A DNA stretch of 64,000 bases from an uncultured Verrucomicrobia subdivision 3 bacterium. GTDB taxonomy: Bacteria; Verrucomicrobiota; Verrucomicrobiae; Limisphaerales; UBA11358. This document shows, one piece after another, positions 51,026-59,938 of this stretch (position 1 is its first letter; the number at the start of each line of letters is the position of its first letter). The stretch spans positions 9,763 to 73,762 of the forward strand of contig CAIXPZ010000076.1 in NCBI GenBank assembly GCA_903921455.1, read 5' to 3'. The translations under genes were made by a program, and so were the position numbers. Below the pieces are notes generated by a model that worked only from the letters and a program-made list of their open reading frames with translations, ran no database searches and was not told the DNA's origin.

Positions 51026-51679
51026 TTATTCAAACGCGGCCAGCACAGTCAAGCCGCCGACCACCCGATCGCCGAGCTGGACCTTGACCTTCGCGTTTTT
51101 GGGCAGATAAACATCCACGCGCGAGCCGAACTGGATCAGACTGATACGCTCGCCGCGCAGGACGGGATCGTTCTGCGCCACAAAGGGCACGATGCGCCGC
51201 GCGATAAGACCGGCGATGAGGCGCAAGCCAACCTTGGTTTCGCGCGGGTCCACGGACTCGATGCCGATCAGGACATTCTCATTGAACTGTGCGCAGTCGG
51301 CGCGCATGGCATTAAGATACTGGCCGGGCTTGTGTTTGAAGAAAGCGATGCGGCCCGTGACCGGCGCGTTCTGGACATGCACGTCAAAGACCGAGAGGAA
51401 AATGGAGATGCGCTGGCATTCGCCGCCCATGAAGTCGGGTTCGGTGGTGATGTCAATCGTATCCACTTTGCCGTGGCCGGGCGCGATGACAAGGCCCGGC
51501 CCGGTGGGCGGCAGCGGGTCTGGATCGCGGAAGAAGTAAAACGTAAAGAGGACGAACAGCACCCACAAAACGCCGAGGGTCACGGCTTGGGTGACAATGA
51601 ACGTGCCGATGTGCGCGGCCAGCCAGGCGACCACCAGCAGCAGCAACACGCCGGCGCCGGACAGGGCAATCAGTTTCAT
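51026..51679 (-). CDS. psd: phosphatidylserine decarboxylase (small proteobacterial-type/archaeal-like)
   Basis: 217 residues from ATG 51679; a GTG at 51712 is an alternative. N-terminal membrane helices, then Phe-Arg-Asp-Pro, and the Ile-Gln-Phe-Gly-Ser-Arg-Val-Asp-Val-Tyr-Leu-Pro segment, where Gly-Ser is the site of autocleavage that makes the pyruvoyl prosthetic group. It converts phosphatidylserine to phosphatidylethanolamine. Directly upstream of pssA. Confidence 0.92.
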   Translation of the reverse strand: MKLIALSGAGVLLLLVVAWLAAHIGTFIVTQAVTLGVLWVLFVLFTFYFFRDPDPLPPTGPGLVIAPGHGKVDTIDITTEPDFMGGECQRISIFLSVFDVHVQNAPVTGRIAFFKHKPGQYLNAMRADCAQFNENVLIGIESVDPRETKVGLRLIAGLIARRIVPFVAQNDPVLRGERISLIQFGSRVDVYLPKNAKVKVQLGDRVVGGLTVLAAFE

Positions 51680-51820
51680 CGCGGCGGCGGAGGCTTTTCC
51701 AGAGTGTTTCACCTGCCTAAAATAAAATTTTCCGGCGCCACTTGCAATTCACCATTTTCGGTGCAACTTGGTTCCCGTCGCAAAGAAAGGCGACGTGCAC
51801 ATCAAAATCAAAATAAAATT

Positions 51821-52264
51821 ATGTCACTCCATACACCTGACCTGACGAAATTCCCGCCGCGCAGCCCGCGCGTGCGGCTCGGCGGCTATGCCATTTTACC
51901 GCGCATGCTGGACAAGGGCCGCGCCACGCTGGCCGGCAAGAACGGCGAATATCACTATGCCTGCCCGCTCGACCAGCAGTTTCTGGAATTTGCCGGCATT
52001 GATCCGGAAGCGCTGAAGCAAGAATTGACCAAGAGCGACACCGAAGTGCTCGCCTGGATCGAGGCGCACGCCAAACACAAGCGCACCGGGCCGGAAATCG
52101 CCACGTGGACGCAGTGGCAGGAAAACCGCGCACCGAACAATCCCGACGGCCGCGACTATTTCAACGGCATCCATAAAGCCGTCGCTCCCGCGCGCACGGA
52201 CATCTCAACGTGGTTCGACGTGCTGGACGCGGACGACTTTGCAAGCTACGGCGGCAAGGCATAA
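51821..52264 (+). CDS. DUF5069 domain-containing protein
   Basis: 147 residues, single domain: Asp-Leu-Thr-Lys-Phe-Pro-Pro-Arg-Ser-Pro-Arg-Val-Arg-Leu-Gly-Gly-Tyr, Leu-Pro-Arg-Met-Leu-Asp-Lys-Gly-Arg-Ala and the mid-sequence Asp-Gln-Gln-Phe-Leu-Glu-Phe are the DUF5069 pattern, common in Verrucomicrobiota and Planctomycetes. Cytoplasmic; function not established. Followed by a strong bidirectional terminator. Confidence 0.9.
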   Translation: MSLHTPDLTKFPPRSPRVRLGGYAILPRMLDKGRATLAGKNGEYHYACPLDQQFLEFAGIDPEALKQELTKSDTEVLAWIEAHAKHKRTGPEIATWTQWQENRAPNNPDGRDYFNGIHKAVAPARTDISTWFDVLDADDFASYGGKA

Positions 52265-52285
52265 AAACACATAGCCTAAAAATCA

Positions 52286-52316
52286 AAAGGCACGAAGCTT
52301 GAAGCTTCGTGCCTTT
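52286..52316. terminator. bidirectional Rho-independent terminator
   Basis: AAAGGCACGAAGC and its exact reverse complement flank a short centre; A-rich and T-rich sequence on either side serves both the DUF5069 gene (plus) and the GreA-like gene (minus). Confidence 0.85.
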
Positions 52317-52340
52317 ACTATATCGATTAACTGAACTCGG

Positions 52341-54170
52341 TTAGCTCGCAGGCGCTTCCGTTTTCCACGCCGCTATGTTTTCGATGCGGTGGCGGCGCTT
52401 GCTGCCGTGCAGTTCAAATTCCACTTCGTCGCCGACCTTGCGATTGACCAGTGCCATCGCCACCGGCGTGAGGTAGCTGATGACGCCGGCGTCGGGATCG
52501 GAATCCCACGCGCCGAGAATCGTGAAGGTCTCGGCTTGGTTGGTCGCCAGGTCGGTGACCACCACAATGGTGCCCGGCCCGACAACATCCGTCTTGGCGT
52601 TGATGAAGTCCTGGCCGCGCGCGCGGTTGAGCGCGGCTTCGAGGTCTTCCTTCTGGCGCATGAGAATCTTCTGCATCTCCTTCGCGGCCTTGTATTCATG
52701 GTTCTCGCGCAAGTCACCGTAACTGCGGGCGATGGCGATTTCCTTGGAGTTCGCCGGAATTTTCTTCTCGACGATTTCCTGATATTCCGCGCGGCGGCGT
52801 TCGAGGCTGGTCCACGATACGAGCAAGCCGGCTTCCTGCTTGGTCTGTTCGCCGCTGACGAGCGACTGCACGGCGGGGTGCGCCTTGACGAGCCGCGCCA
52901 GCAGTGAACGCTTGTCCATGTCGTCAAACACGGGCGACAATTTCAATGCGCGGGTCAAATCCTTGACCACTTCGATGTCCGCCGTGGACGTGAGTTCCAC
53001 GATCAGCGCCTGATCTTCGAGGATGAAATCGCGCAGGCGGTTCGAGCGACGCTCCTGAAACTGGTCGCGCTCCATCGCGGTAAGCATGGCGCGGAACACT
53101 TCCGGTCCGAGGATGTCCACAAAATCTTCCGTGCGCTCGCGACCGAACCAAAGCAGCAATTCGCTGCTGGCAGTGTGCTGGTTGATGAGCTTGGCCAGCG
53201 TCTCCTTGAGCAGGGCGAGTTTGCCGTCGTGGATGAGCACGCTGACAATTTCCTTCGCGAGTTTGGCAGACACAAAGTTCAGCGCGCTGCGAAACACTTC
53301 CACCCAACGTTCCGGATAGGCGGTCTTGAACGATTCCAAGGCGCGGTGATGCTTCGCCGCCGGAATGGCCTCAATCAGCGGACCGAACTTGATGCCCTCC
53401 TGCGCCCAGACCTGGGCGACGGAAAGCTCATCCGTGCCCGCCGGCAAACCGGCGGCCGCGCGCAGTTCGTCCCGCGCAAAGATGGCCTCCAGCGCCACCG
53501 CCGGTTGCGTGCGCTGGTGCGAGGCGATGTCCGGATTCAGCGCGGCAATGACTTCATTGGCGGTCGCCGCCTTGTCTTTCAAATCGGAAACCACTTTGAG
53601 AATCTCGGAAACCACGACGACCCGCGCCTTGAGTCCTTTCGCCTTGCGAAAGTCCGCGAGCAGGCGGTCTTGCAGCGAGGTTTCCTGCGCCTGATAAACC
53701 ACCGGCTCGGTCTTCTTGATGGGCACGATGAAGTGGCCGTCCTTCTTCATTTCGCGCTTGGCGGTTTCCCACCATTTCTTCCAGTCGTCGGTGATGACGT
53801 CGGCAAGCACCGATTGAATCTGATCCGTCGTCGCCTTGCCGCCAAAACTGTTCAGGACGATCTTGATCAGGTCCAGGTGATGCGCCGCGAGATGACGGAC
53901 GGCGTCGATATCCGTCGCCTTGCGGGCGAGAATGTGTTCCTTCGGCACGGGCTTGAGGGATTCCGCGGCGAAGCCCAGATCCATCGGATGTCCGGCCTTG
54001 CCCGGAAAATCAATCGTGAACCGCGCGAACACGGTGTCCACCGTCTTGATGCGGCCGAAGCCCCAGCTCCGGTGCGTGCAGCAGCCGGCTTCCGCCAGTT
54101 GCGCCAGCGCCGGCACGTGCTTGCCTTCAATTTTTCCTGCGGCTGCCAATTTCTCGAATTCTTCTTTCAT
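52341..54170 (-). CDS. large protein with C-terminal GreA/GreB-like domain
   Basis: 609 residues. The last 155 residues are a Gre-factor: coiled coil with Ser-Tyr-Gly-Asp-Leu-Arg-Glu-Asn-His-Glu-Tyr-Lys-Ala-Ala-Lys-Glu (tip acidic pair present), then the C-terminal domain with Tyr-Leu-Thr-Pro-Val-Ala and Gly-Asp-Glu-Val-Glu-Phe. The first 450 residues are an extra, mostly helical region not recognised. Likely acts at RNA polymerase to rescue paused complexes, with the N-terminal part of unknown role. Such long forms are seen in the PVC group. Confidence 0.88.
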   Translation of the reverse strand: MKEEFEKLAAAGKIEGKHVPALAQLAEAGCCTHRSWGFGRIKTVDTVFARFTIDFPGKAGHPMDLGFAAESLKPVPKEHILARKATDIDAVRHLAAHHLDLIKIVLNSFGGKATTDQIQSVLADVITDDWKKWWETAKREMKKDGHFIVPIKKTEPVVYQAQETSLQDRLLADFRKAKGLKARVVVVSEILKVVSDLKDKAATANEVIAALNPDIASHQRTQPAVALEAIFARDELRAAAGLPAGTDELSVAQVWAQEGIKFGPLIEAIPAAKHHRALESFKTAYPERWVEVFRSALNFVSAKLAKEIVSVLIHDGKLALLKETLAKLINQHTASSELLLWFGRERTEDFVDILGPEVFRAMLTAMERDQFQERRSNRLRDFILEDQALIVELTSTADIEVVKDLTRALKLSPVFDDMDKRSLLARLVKAHPAVQSLVSGEQTKQEAGLLVSWTSLERRRAEYQEIVEKKIPANSKEIAIARSYGDLRENHEYKAAKEMQKILMRQKEDLEAALNRARGQDFINAKTDVVGPGTIVVVTDLATNQAETFTILGAWDSDPDAGVISYLTPVAMALVNRKVGDEVEFELHGSKRRHRIENIAAWKTEAPAS

Positions 54171-54208
54171 AATAAATAAAATCGTATTTCTGTCGTCACC
54201 GATTCACT

Positions 54209-55519
54209 ATGACTCCATTAAACGTGGTGAACGAACAAAATCCAAGACAAATTGCGGCGCGCGTTTTATCGCAACGCCTCACCAGTGGGGAATTTACGGA
54301 AAATCTCCTCGAAACCGCCCTTGCCACCGCGCGCCTTTCGCCCGCGGACCGAGGCCTGTGCCATGAGCTCGTCTGCGGCGTCGTGCGCTGGCAGGCCACG
54401 CTTGACCGGCTCATCGCGCGCAAGACGACGCCCGGGCGCGAACCGCGACCGGCGCTCATCAATCTCCTGCGGCTCGGCCTCTACCAGATATTCTGGCTCG
54501 ACCGCATCCCGCCGCACGCCGCCGTTCACGAAACCGTTGAGCAGGCCAAGCGTTCGGGCTACGTCTCCCAGTCCGGCTTCATCAACGCCATCCTGCGCGC
54601 CTACCTGCGCGAGTTCGACGAGGTGAAGAAGATTCTCGCCGACATGAAAATCTCCCAGCCCGCGCTCGGCTGGTCGCATCCCGAATGGCTCGTGGAACGC
54701 TGGCGGAAAAACTTCGGCGAGGAGAACACGCGCGCCTTGCTCGAATGGAACAACACGCCGCCGAGAACCTTTGCCCGCGTCAATACGCTGAAAACCGATG
54801 CCGCCCAACTCATCGAACGCTGGCGCGAGGAATATGTGGAATATGATTTCTGCACGCGTGACTGGACCGGCGAGAACCTGGCCTTCGAGCTGAAGGCGCA
54901 TCCGCCGCTCCATTCGCTCGGCAGTTTCCGCGCCGGCGGTTTTTACCTGCAAGACCCCAGCACACTGCTCGCCGGGCGCGAACTCGCAGCGCAACCGGGC
55001 GAAACCATTCTCGATCTCTGCGCCGCGCCCGGCGGCAAGACGACGTTCATCGCGCAGCAAATGAACAATGAAGGGAAAGTCATCGCGCACGACAGCTTTG
55101 CCGACCGCTTGAAATTGATCCGCGAAAACTGCACGCGCCTCGGCGTGACCTGCGCCACCGCCACCGCCACCTTCAATTTTCCGCCAGCCACCTTCGACCG
55201 CATCCTCGTGGACGCGCCCTGCTCCAACACCGGCGTCATGCGCCGCCGCGTGGATTTGCGCTGGCTTATCCAGCCGCCGGAAATCGAGCGCCTGCGCACG
55301 ACACAACTGGTTTTGCTCAATCAGGCCGCAACCGTTTTGAAGCCCGACGGCGTCATCGTTTACAGCACCTGCAGCCTGGAGCCGGAGGAAAATTCCGGGT
55401 TAGTGAAACAATTTCTCGCCGCGAACGAGCACTTCAAACTGGACACTGAACGCCAGTTGCTACCATTTGCCGACCACGTGGATGGCGCGTATGTGGCGCG
55501 ACTGAAGCATTCAGCCTGA
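54209..55519 (+). CDS. rsmB: 16S rRNA (cytosine-967-C5)-methyltransferase
   Basis: 436 residues. An N-terminal NusB-like helical domain (about 1-140) precedes the SAM-dependent catalytic part: Leu-Asp-Leu-Cys-Ala-Ala-Pro-Gly-Gly-Lys-Thr-Thr binds SAM, and two Cys sit in Val-Asp-Ala-Pro-Cys-Ser-Asn-Thr-Gly and Tyr-Ser-Thr-Cys-Ser-Leu. It methylates C967 in 16S rRNA helix 31. The flavin-reductase-like gene begins 6 bp after it. Confidence 0.95.
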   Translation: MTPLNVVNEQNPRQIAARVLSQRLTSGEFTENLLETALATARLSPADRGLCHELVCGVVRWQATLDRLIARKTTPGREPRPALINLLRLGLYQIFWLDRIPPHAAVHETVEQAKRSGYVSQSGFINAILRAYLREFDEVKKILADMKISQPALGWSHPEWLVERWRKNFGEENTRALLEWNNTPPRTFARVNTLKTDAAQLIERWREEYVEYDFCTRDWTGENLAFELKAHPPLHSLGSFRAGGFYLQDPSTLLAGRELAAQPGETILDLCAAPGGKTTFIAQQMNNEGKVIAHDSFADRLKLIRENCTRLGVTCATATATFNFPPATFDRILVDAPCSNTGVMRRRVDLRWLIQPPEIERLRTTQLVLLNQAATVLKPDGVIVYSTCSLEPEENSGLVKQFLAANEHFKLDTERQLLPFADHVDGAYVARLKHSA

Positions 55520-55525
55520 TTTTTT

Positions 55526-56128
55526 ATGGAGCTTGATCTCGAAAATGAATATGCCGATCGCGCGTATCCAATCCTCGCCAGCCTCGTCACGCCGCGCCCC
55601 ATCGCGCTGGTGACGACGATGAGCGCCGACGGCAGAGTGAACGCCGCGCCGTTCAGCTTCTTCAACCTGCTCGGCGCGAATCCGCCAATCTGCGCGTTCG
55701 CCCCCGGTGACCGCGAGGACGGCACGCCCAAGGACACCGCGCGCAATGTCCGCGCCACGCATGAGTTCGTCGTAAACCTCGTGGACGAAGCCATCGCCGA
55801 AGCCATGAACCAATGCGCCGCCGCGCTGCCGTTCGGCGAAAGCGAACTCACCCGCGCCGGCTTGCACGCCGCGCCATCGTCGTCCGTCAAACCGCCGCGC
55901 ATCGCGGAATCGCCGGCCAGTCTGGAATGCGTCGAATGGGGCACACTACAGATCGGCGATAACCGCGTCGTCATCGGCCTCATCAAGCGCTTGCATTTGC
56001 GCGATGAATTATTTGATGTGGAGAAGAAACGCGTGCGCACGGAGAAGCTTTTGACGATTGGCCGTATGGCTTCGCCGCACTGGTATTGCAAAACGAACGA
56101 CCGGTTTGAAATGATCCGCCCCGCTTGA
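55526..56128 (+). CDS. flavin reductase-like FMN-binding protein
   Basis: 200 residues. Pro-Arg-Pro-Ile-Ala-Leu-Val-Thr-Thr, Asn-Ala-Ala-Pro-Phe-Ser-Phe-Phe-Asn and Phe-Val-Val-Asn-Leu-Val are the flavin-reductase (FMN-binding split-barrel) signatures. The likely activity is NAD(P)H:FMN reduction or FMN binding. It ends 4 bp before the convergent PLP-fold gene. Confidence 0.9.
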   Translation: MELDLENEYADRAYPILASLVTPRPIALVTTMSADGRVNAAPFSFFNLLGANPPICAFAPGDREDGTPKDTARNVRATHEFVVNLVDEAIAEAMNQCAAALPFGESELTRAGLHAAPSSSVKPPRIAESPASLECVEWGTLQIGDNRVVIGLIKRLHLRDELFDVEKKRVRTEKLLTIGRMASPHWYCKTNDRFEMIRPA

Positions 56129-56132
56129 ACTA

Positions 56133-57410
56133 TTACCACTGGTTCCAGAAATCTTCAAAGCTCTGCCGCTCGCGCACGCGAAGCAATCCTGTTTCGTCAT
56201 GCCAGCAAACCGCCGCGTGGCCGTGCGAAAAGCGGGTTTCCCATGGCAGATGATACGCGCCGGCGTCAAGCCAGATGAGATGATCGCCAGCCTTTAACGA
56301 GCGCGGCAACGGAATCCGCGCCAGTTGGTCGAAGGCCATGCACGTCGGGCCGTGGACGACGGTGAGAATCTCTGTGCCGCGGCGCTCAGCCAGCGGCAGA
56401 AGCGCGTGCTGCTCCCACACTGACATCAGCGCATTCAGCGTGCGGCCGCCATCGCAGATGAGCTGACGCACGCCGCGCCGTTCCTTCACGTCGCGAATTT
56501 TCACCACCAGCACCCCGCTGCCGGCGCTGACGAAGCGCCCGTTCTCCAGCCAGAGTTCGCGCAGGCCGGGAAACAACTTCGCCGACTGGCGCAGCATTTG
56601 GGCGAATGAGCGCAGGCCAAATTCGCCGTCATAAACTTTGCCACCGCGCGTCAGCACCTGGCGCACGGGAACCCCGCCACCGAGGTCAAGGTGCAGCGGG
56701 CTGAACTTCGCCGCGCGGCAAATCTCCGCGACCTCGGCGATGGCGCGCTCGAAGGTCGCCACGGAAGAAACATTCGAACGCAGATGAAAATGCACCATCT
56801 CCAGGCGGGCTTTGGCACGCAACAGTTTTTTGAGGGCAATCACAGCTTCGTCCGGCGCGAAACCAAACTGCGTCGGGAACTGCGGGTTTTCCGGATCGAA
56901 TTCTTCGCCGGTCAAAATACGAACGCCACAACGCCAGTTGAGTTGCTTGGCGAGGGGCAGCAAGGCGGCCAGTTCGGCGGGCGAATCGAAGTTCACCGAC
57001 AATTCGCGTAGCTCAAACTGCGGCAGCCAGTGATGTTTGGCCGGACCGTTGACCAGGATATTTCCCGGCGCATAGCCTTCGGCAAGCGCCGCCCGCAATT
57101 CAAACTCGCTGACGACCTCAATGCCCCGCTCCTGCTCGCGCCACCAGCGGAGCAGTGGCGCGACCGGCTGGGTTTTGCACGAGAGCCAATGGCAAAAGGT
57201 GATTTTTGATTTATGATTTGCGATTGCCGATTGAAAACCGGCGTTTATTAGCGCGGTATTCAGTTCAGTAATGCGTTCCGCGATGGGCAACGCGGAGAAC
57301 AAGTAGAGCGGCGTGGGCGTAGAAAGCGAAAGCGCCTCGCGAACGAGGCGCTTCCAGAATTGAATCGTTTCCGGTGCGTGGCCAAAATTGAGCGAACCTG
57401 GCGTCTTCAT
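56133..57410 (-). CDS. PLP-dependent decarboxylase-like protein (Orn/DAP/Arg decarboxylase fold)
   Basis: 425 residues from ATG 57410; in-frame ATGs at 57440 and 57458 are possible. The Ser-Cys-Lys-Thr-Gln-Pro segment supplies the PLP lysine, Leu-Asp-Leu-Gly-Gly-Gly-Val-Pro the phosphate loop, and Gly-Pro-Thr-Cys-Met-Ala-Phe-Asp-Gln-Leu with a late Gly-Ala-Tyr the C-terminal signature of the family. Substrate unknown (an amino-acid decarboxylase or a related racemase). It is the last chromosomal gene before the integrated element and diverges from the integrase. Confidence 0.82.
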   Translation of the reverse strand: MKTPGSLNFGHAPETIQFWKRLVREALSLSTPTPLYLFSALPIAERITELNTALINAGFQSAIANHKSKITFCHWLSCKTQPVAPLLRWWREQERGIEVVSEFELRAALAEGYAPGNILVNGPAKHHWLPQFELRELSVNFDSPAELAALLPLAKQLNWRCGVRILTGEEFDPENPQFPTQFGFAPDEAVIALKKLLRAKARLEMVHFHLRSNVSSVATFERAIAEVAEICRAAKFSPLHLDLGGGVPVRQVLTRGGKVYDGEFGLRSFAQMLRQSAKLFPGLRELWLENGRFVSAGSGVLVVKIRDVKERRGVRQLICDGGRTLNALMSVWEQHALLPLAERRGTEILTVVHGPTCMAFDQLARIPLPRSLKAGDHLIWLDAGAYHLPWETRFSHGHAAVCWHDETGLLRVRERQSFEDFWNQW

Positions 57411-57490
57411 GTTGGCCAGTCCGGCTCGGACCGTTAACATATTCGTAATATATGGCATATAACCATTATTTAAAAACGGTTGCCATACGG

Positions 57491-57519
57491 TTGACTGCTT
57501 CCTCAATTTCGGGTATAAT
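57491..57519 (+). promoter_or_regulatory. integrase promoter, almost no 5' leader
   Basis: TTGACT (57491-57496), 17-base spacer, TATAAT (57514-57519). The integrase ATG at 57528 is only eight bases past the -10 box, so the mRNA is leaderless or nearly so; no Shine-Dalgarno is visible. Confidence 0.8.
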
Positions 57520-57527
57520 GGGGCACA

Positions 57528-58727
57528 ATGAAAACTCCGAAGGCTCGGTTCAAGATTTTGCCCTTCACAAACCCGAGAACGGGCACGCCAAGCTGGCGGG
57601 TCACCGGCACCCGCCGCAACGGGGATCGCATCCGTGAAAACTTCGCCCGCGCCGAAGAGGCGCAGTATCGGTTCACCGAATTGGAGGGCGAATTTCATGC
57701 CGCCAATGGTGTCGCCGCTTTACGGGCGACGCGGCTAACGGATAATCAGGTGGGCGTCGCTGAGGCCGCTTTCAAGCGGCTGGAGCGGGATGAGGATTTA
57801 ATCACGGCCGTGGATCATTGGCTGCGCACGGGCAAGCCGGCGTCAGTCAAGGAGTCCCCGCGCTTGGATGAGGCGCTGAAAGTTTTCATCGACTGGCTTA
57901 CCACCACGCAGGAATTGCGCCCCATGACCAAGGACAACCTTCGCAACCGGGTGACCCGCTTTGTCGGCAATCTGGGCAATCTGCGGGTGACCGACGTGCT
58001 GCCCGATCACATCGAGCATTTTCTGGCAAACCGAAATGTGTCAGTCATCACCAAGGACGCTGATCGCCGGGCTCTTTCCAGTTTCTTTTTGTGGTGCATG
58101 AAGGGGAAACGGCATTGGGCCGTGAACAACCCCTGTTACGCGGTCGAGATCGAGGGGTTTGCCACCGCCGATCATCACGAACCGGTGGTGTTGCCGGTGG
58201 AAGAATGCCGGGCACTTGTGCAGGCGGCAGAGAAGATCCAGAAAGGGCGGTCGGTGCCGTATGTTGCGCTGTGTATGTTTGGCGGACTGCGCCCCACTGA
58301 GGCGGCGCGGTTGTCGTGGGATCAGGTCAATCTGAAGGATGGGGAGATTCGGTTGAAGGGCACGCAGACCAAGACCGGCAAGGGCCGGATTGTGGTGATT
58401 GATAAAACGCTGAAAGCGTGGCTGAGCCTATATCGCAAGCGCGGCGAGATTTACCGTTCGGCTTATGAAAAAGATTTGCGCCAAGGTCGTGTCAGCATCG
58501 GGTATGGGACCAAGACGGACGAGCAGCCGCACATGCGGCCGTGGGTGTCGGACGTGTTGCGGCACACGGCGATCTCGCATTACTTCCGGCTGACGGGCAG
58601 CTACGGCCGGACGGCGGAGCAGTTCGGTAATTCCGAGGCCATCATCAAGAAGCATTACCAGGGCCGTGTGAGTAGCGCGGAGACGAAGCTGTTTTATGCG
58701 CTGCGGCCTAACGCGAAAAAAACTTGA
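57528..58727 (+). CDS. tyrosine recombinase (site-specific integrase)
   Basis: 399 residues. An N-terminal arm-binding-like part and a SAM-like core-binding domain (about 120-210) precede the catalytic domain: Arg in Gly-Leu-Arg-Pro-Thr-Glu-Ala, a Leu-Arg-His-Thr box in which the usual first His is Asp (Asp-Val-Leu-Arg-His), and the nucleophile Tyr in Ile-Lys-Lys-His-Tyr-Gln-Gly. It inserts and excises DNA at short sites. It marks the left end of an integrated element. The attachment site is not recognisable. Confidence 0.93.
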   Translation: MKTPKARFKILPFTNPRTGTPSWRVTGTRRNGDRIRENFARAEEAQYRFTELEGEFHAANGVAALRATRLTDNQVGVAEAAFKRLERDEDLITAVDHWLRTGKPASVKESPRLDEALKVFIDWLTTTQELRPMTKDNLRNRVTRFVGNLGNLRVTDVLPDHIEHFLANRNVSVITKDADRRALSSFFLWCMKGKRHWAVNNPCYAVEIEGFATADHHEPVVLPVEECRALVQAAEKIQKGRSVPYVALCMFGGLRPTEAARLSWDQVNLKDGEIRLKGTQTKTGKGRIVVIDKTLKAWLSLYRKRGEIYRSAYEKDLRQGRVSIGYGTKTDEQPHMRPWVSDVLRHTAISHYFRLTGSYGRTAEQFGNSEAIIKKHYQGRVSSAETKLFYALRPNAKKT

Positions 58728-59432
58728 TCAGTCTGGTGGCAATTTGGTTTTGGGATTTGTCACCGGGGCTTGGCCGCCTGTCGTTGCTACTTCACTTTGC
58801 CTGAAAGCTTGCGGGAAGTTCGCAAAATCATTTATCCCAACAGGTGTCTTCAGCTTTGGTATCTCTACTGAAAACTCCTTGGCGAGGTCGTCCAGGAACC
58901 GGCGAATCCTCCAGCGCGCGAGACGCATGTTGTCGTTCAACTTGGTTTCGGCCAAAATCAATTGGAGTTCAGTTAGCAGTTGCTTGTCCGCGTTTTCAAC
59001 GAACCACTGTTGTCTGGCCATCAAATCCACTTTGGCCTCGATGAGTTCAACCACTTCCGCTTGTTTCCCTTCCGCCTTAGCCTTTTGCAAAGTCGCTTCG
59101 ATTGATTTGTCATCCCATAATTTAGTCTCCACGAAAGCGCGGTAAAATTCGTAATCGGCCTTGGTGTATTCGCCATCGCCTCTCCCGGCGTTCACCAGGG
59201 TGACGCCCTTTTCCGGCGGGACGCTGGGGTCGCCGGCAAACAACCAAGCCTCATCCACGCCGGTAGCCTCGGCAATCCGCAGGGCAAGCTCTTCGGTGAG
59301 GGGTAATTTGTTCAGTTCGATGGATTGAATAGTGCGAGCGGCGCGGTTGACGAGGTCGCCCATTTCTTTTTGAGTCAGGCCGATGGTCTTTCTCAAGATG
59401 GCCAAAGGATGAAGCAAAGGTGAACGTTGCAT
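58728..59432 (-). CDS. Cro/CI-family transcriptional repressor
   Basis: 234 residues. An N-terminal XRE helix-turn-helix (Leu-Thr-Gln-Lys-Glu-Met-Gly-Asp-Leu-Val-Asn-Arg-Ala ... Thr-Ile-Gln-Ser-Ile-Glu) is followed by an alpha-helical, charged C-terminal part (about 100-190) without a LexA-type protease motif. Divergent from the small gene at 59517, so a CI/Cro-like switch controlling the element is likely. Its stop abuts the integrase stop (convergent). Confidence 0.88.
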   Translation of the reverse strand: MQRSPLLHPLAILRKTIGLTQKEMGDLVNRAARTIQSIELNKLPLTEELALRIAEATGVDEAWLFAGDPSVPPEKGVTLVNAGRGDGEYTKADYEFYRAFVETKLWDDKSIEATLQKAKAEGKQAEVVELIEAKVDLMARQQWFVENADKQLLTELQLILAETKLNDNMRLARWRIRRFLDDLAKEFSVEIPKLKTPVGINDFANFPQAFRQSEVATTGGQAPVTNPKTKLPPD

Positions 59433-59473
59433 GGCTTAACTATGCCCGATGTGTGAACGGTATCAACTTTAAT

Positions 59474-59502
59474 TTGACGGAATCGGCCGCTTTGCTTAAA
59501 AT
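59474..59502 (+). promoter_or_regulatory. promoter of the small DNA-binding gene, short leader
   Basis: TTGACG (59474-59479), 17-base spacer, TAAAAT (59497-59502). The ATG at 59517 is about 14 bases past the -10 box. It lies in the 84-base region between the divergent repressor and this gene, a natural operator site. Confidence 0.65.
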
Positions 59503-59516
59503 ACATCTACTTTGGT

Positions 59517-59822
59517 ATGAATACGAACAAAACAAATCAATCCGCCCGTCTGGCCACGCTGGATCAACTGTCGCAAACGCTGATCTCAGCCTATCTCACG
59601 CCCGTCCCCAGCAACGAAACGTTGCGGGACTGGTTCGACACGGCGCGCATCCCGCGCTTTAAATCCAACCCTGCCGCCAAGCGCGGTGGCGGCTCGGTCT
59701 TTTACTCCGTGGCTGCCGTGGAGAAATTTCTCCAGACGCGGACGTTGCCGTGCCGGTTGCCGGCGGCGACGCTGCCGAGCCGTAATCAGCTCAACCCGCC
59801 CTCGGACCCCAGCTTGAACTGA
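59517..59822 (+). CDS. small DNA-binding (excisionase/MerR-like) protein
   Basis: 101 residues. The central Ser-Asn-Glu-Thr-Leu-Arg-Asp-Trp-Phe-Asp-Thr-Ala-Arg-Ile-Pro and Val-Phe-Tyr-Ser-Val-Ala-Ala-Val-Glu-Lys-Phe-Leu fit a winged-helix of the excisionase/AlpA type. Position between repressor and primase is typical for such genes. By analogy it could direct excision; evidence is pattern and context only. Confidence 0.65.
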   Translation: MNTNKTNQSARLATLDQLSQTLISAYLTPVPSNETLRDWFDTARIPRFKSNPAAKRGGGSVFYSVAAVEKFLQTRTLPCRLPAATLPSRNQLNPPSDPSLN

Positions 59823-59938
59823 CATGTCAGGAATGTCATTCAAAACCGCCGACGAAGCGTGTCCTAATGCGGCATGGGGACGCGCCATTTGCCTTACGAC
59901 GAATCCTGATTTGAAAACCGCATGATTTGACAACTAAT

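Noticed and set aside
57411..57527. tRNA gene as integrase attachment site
   Set aside because: No cloverleaf-like sequence could be found in the gap next to the integrase.
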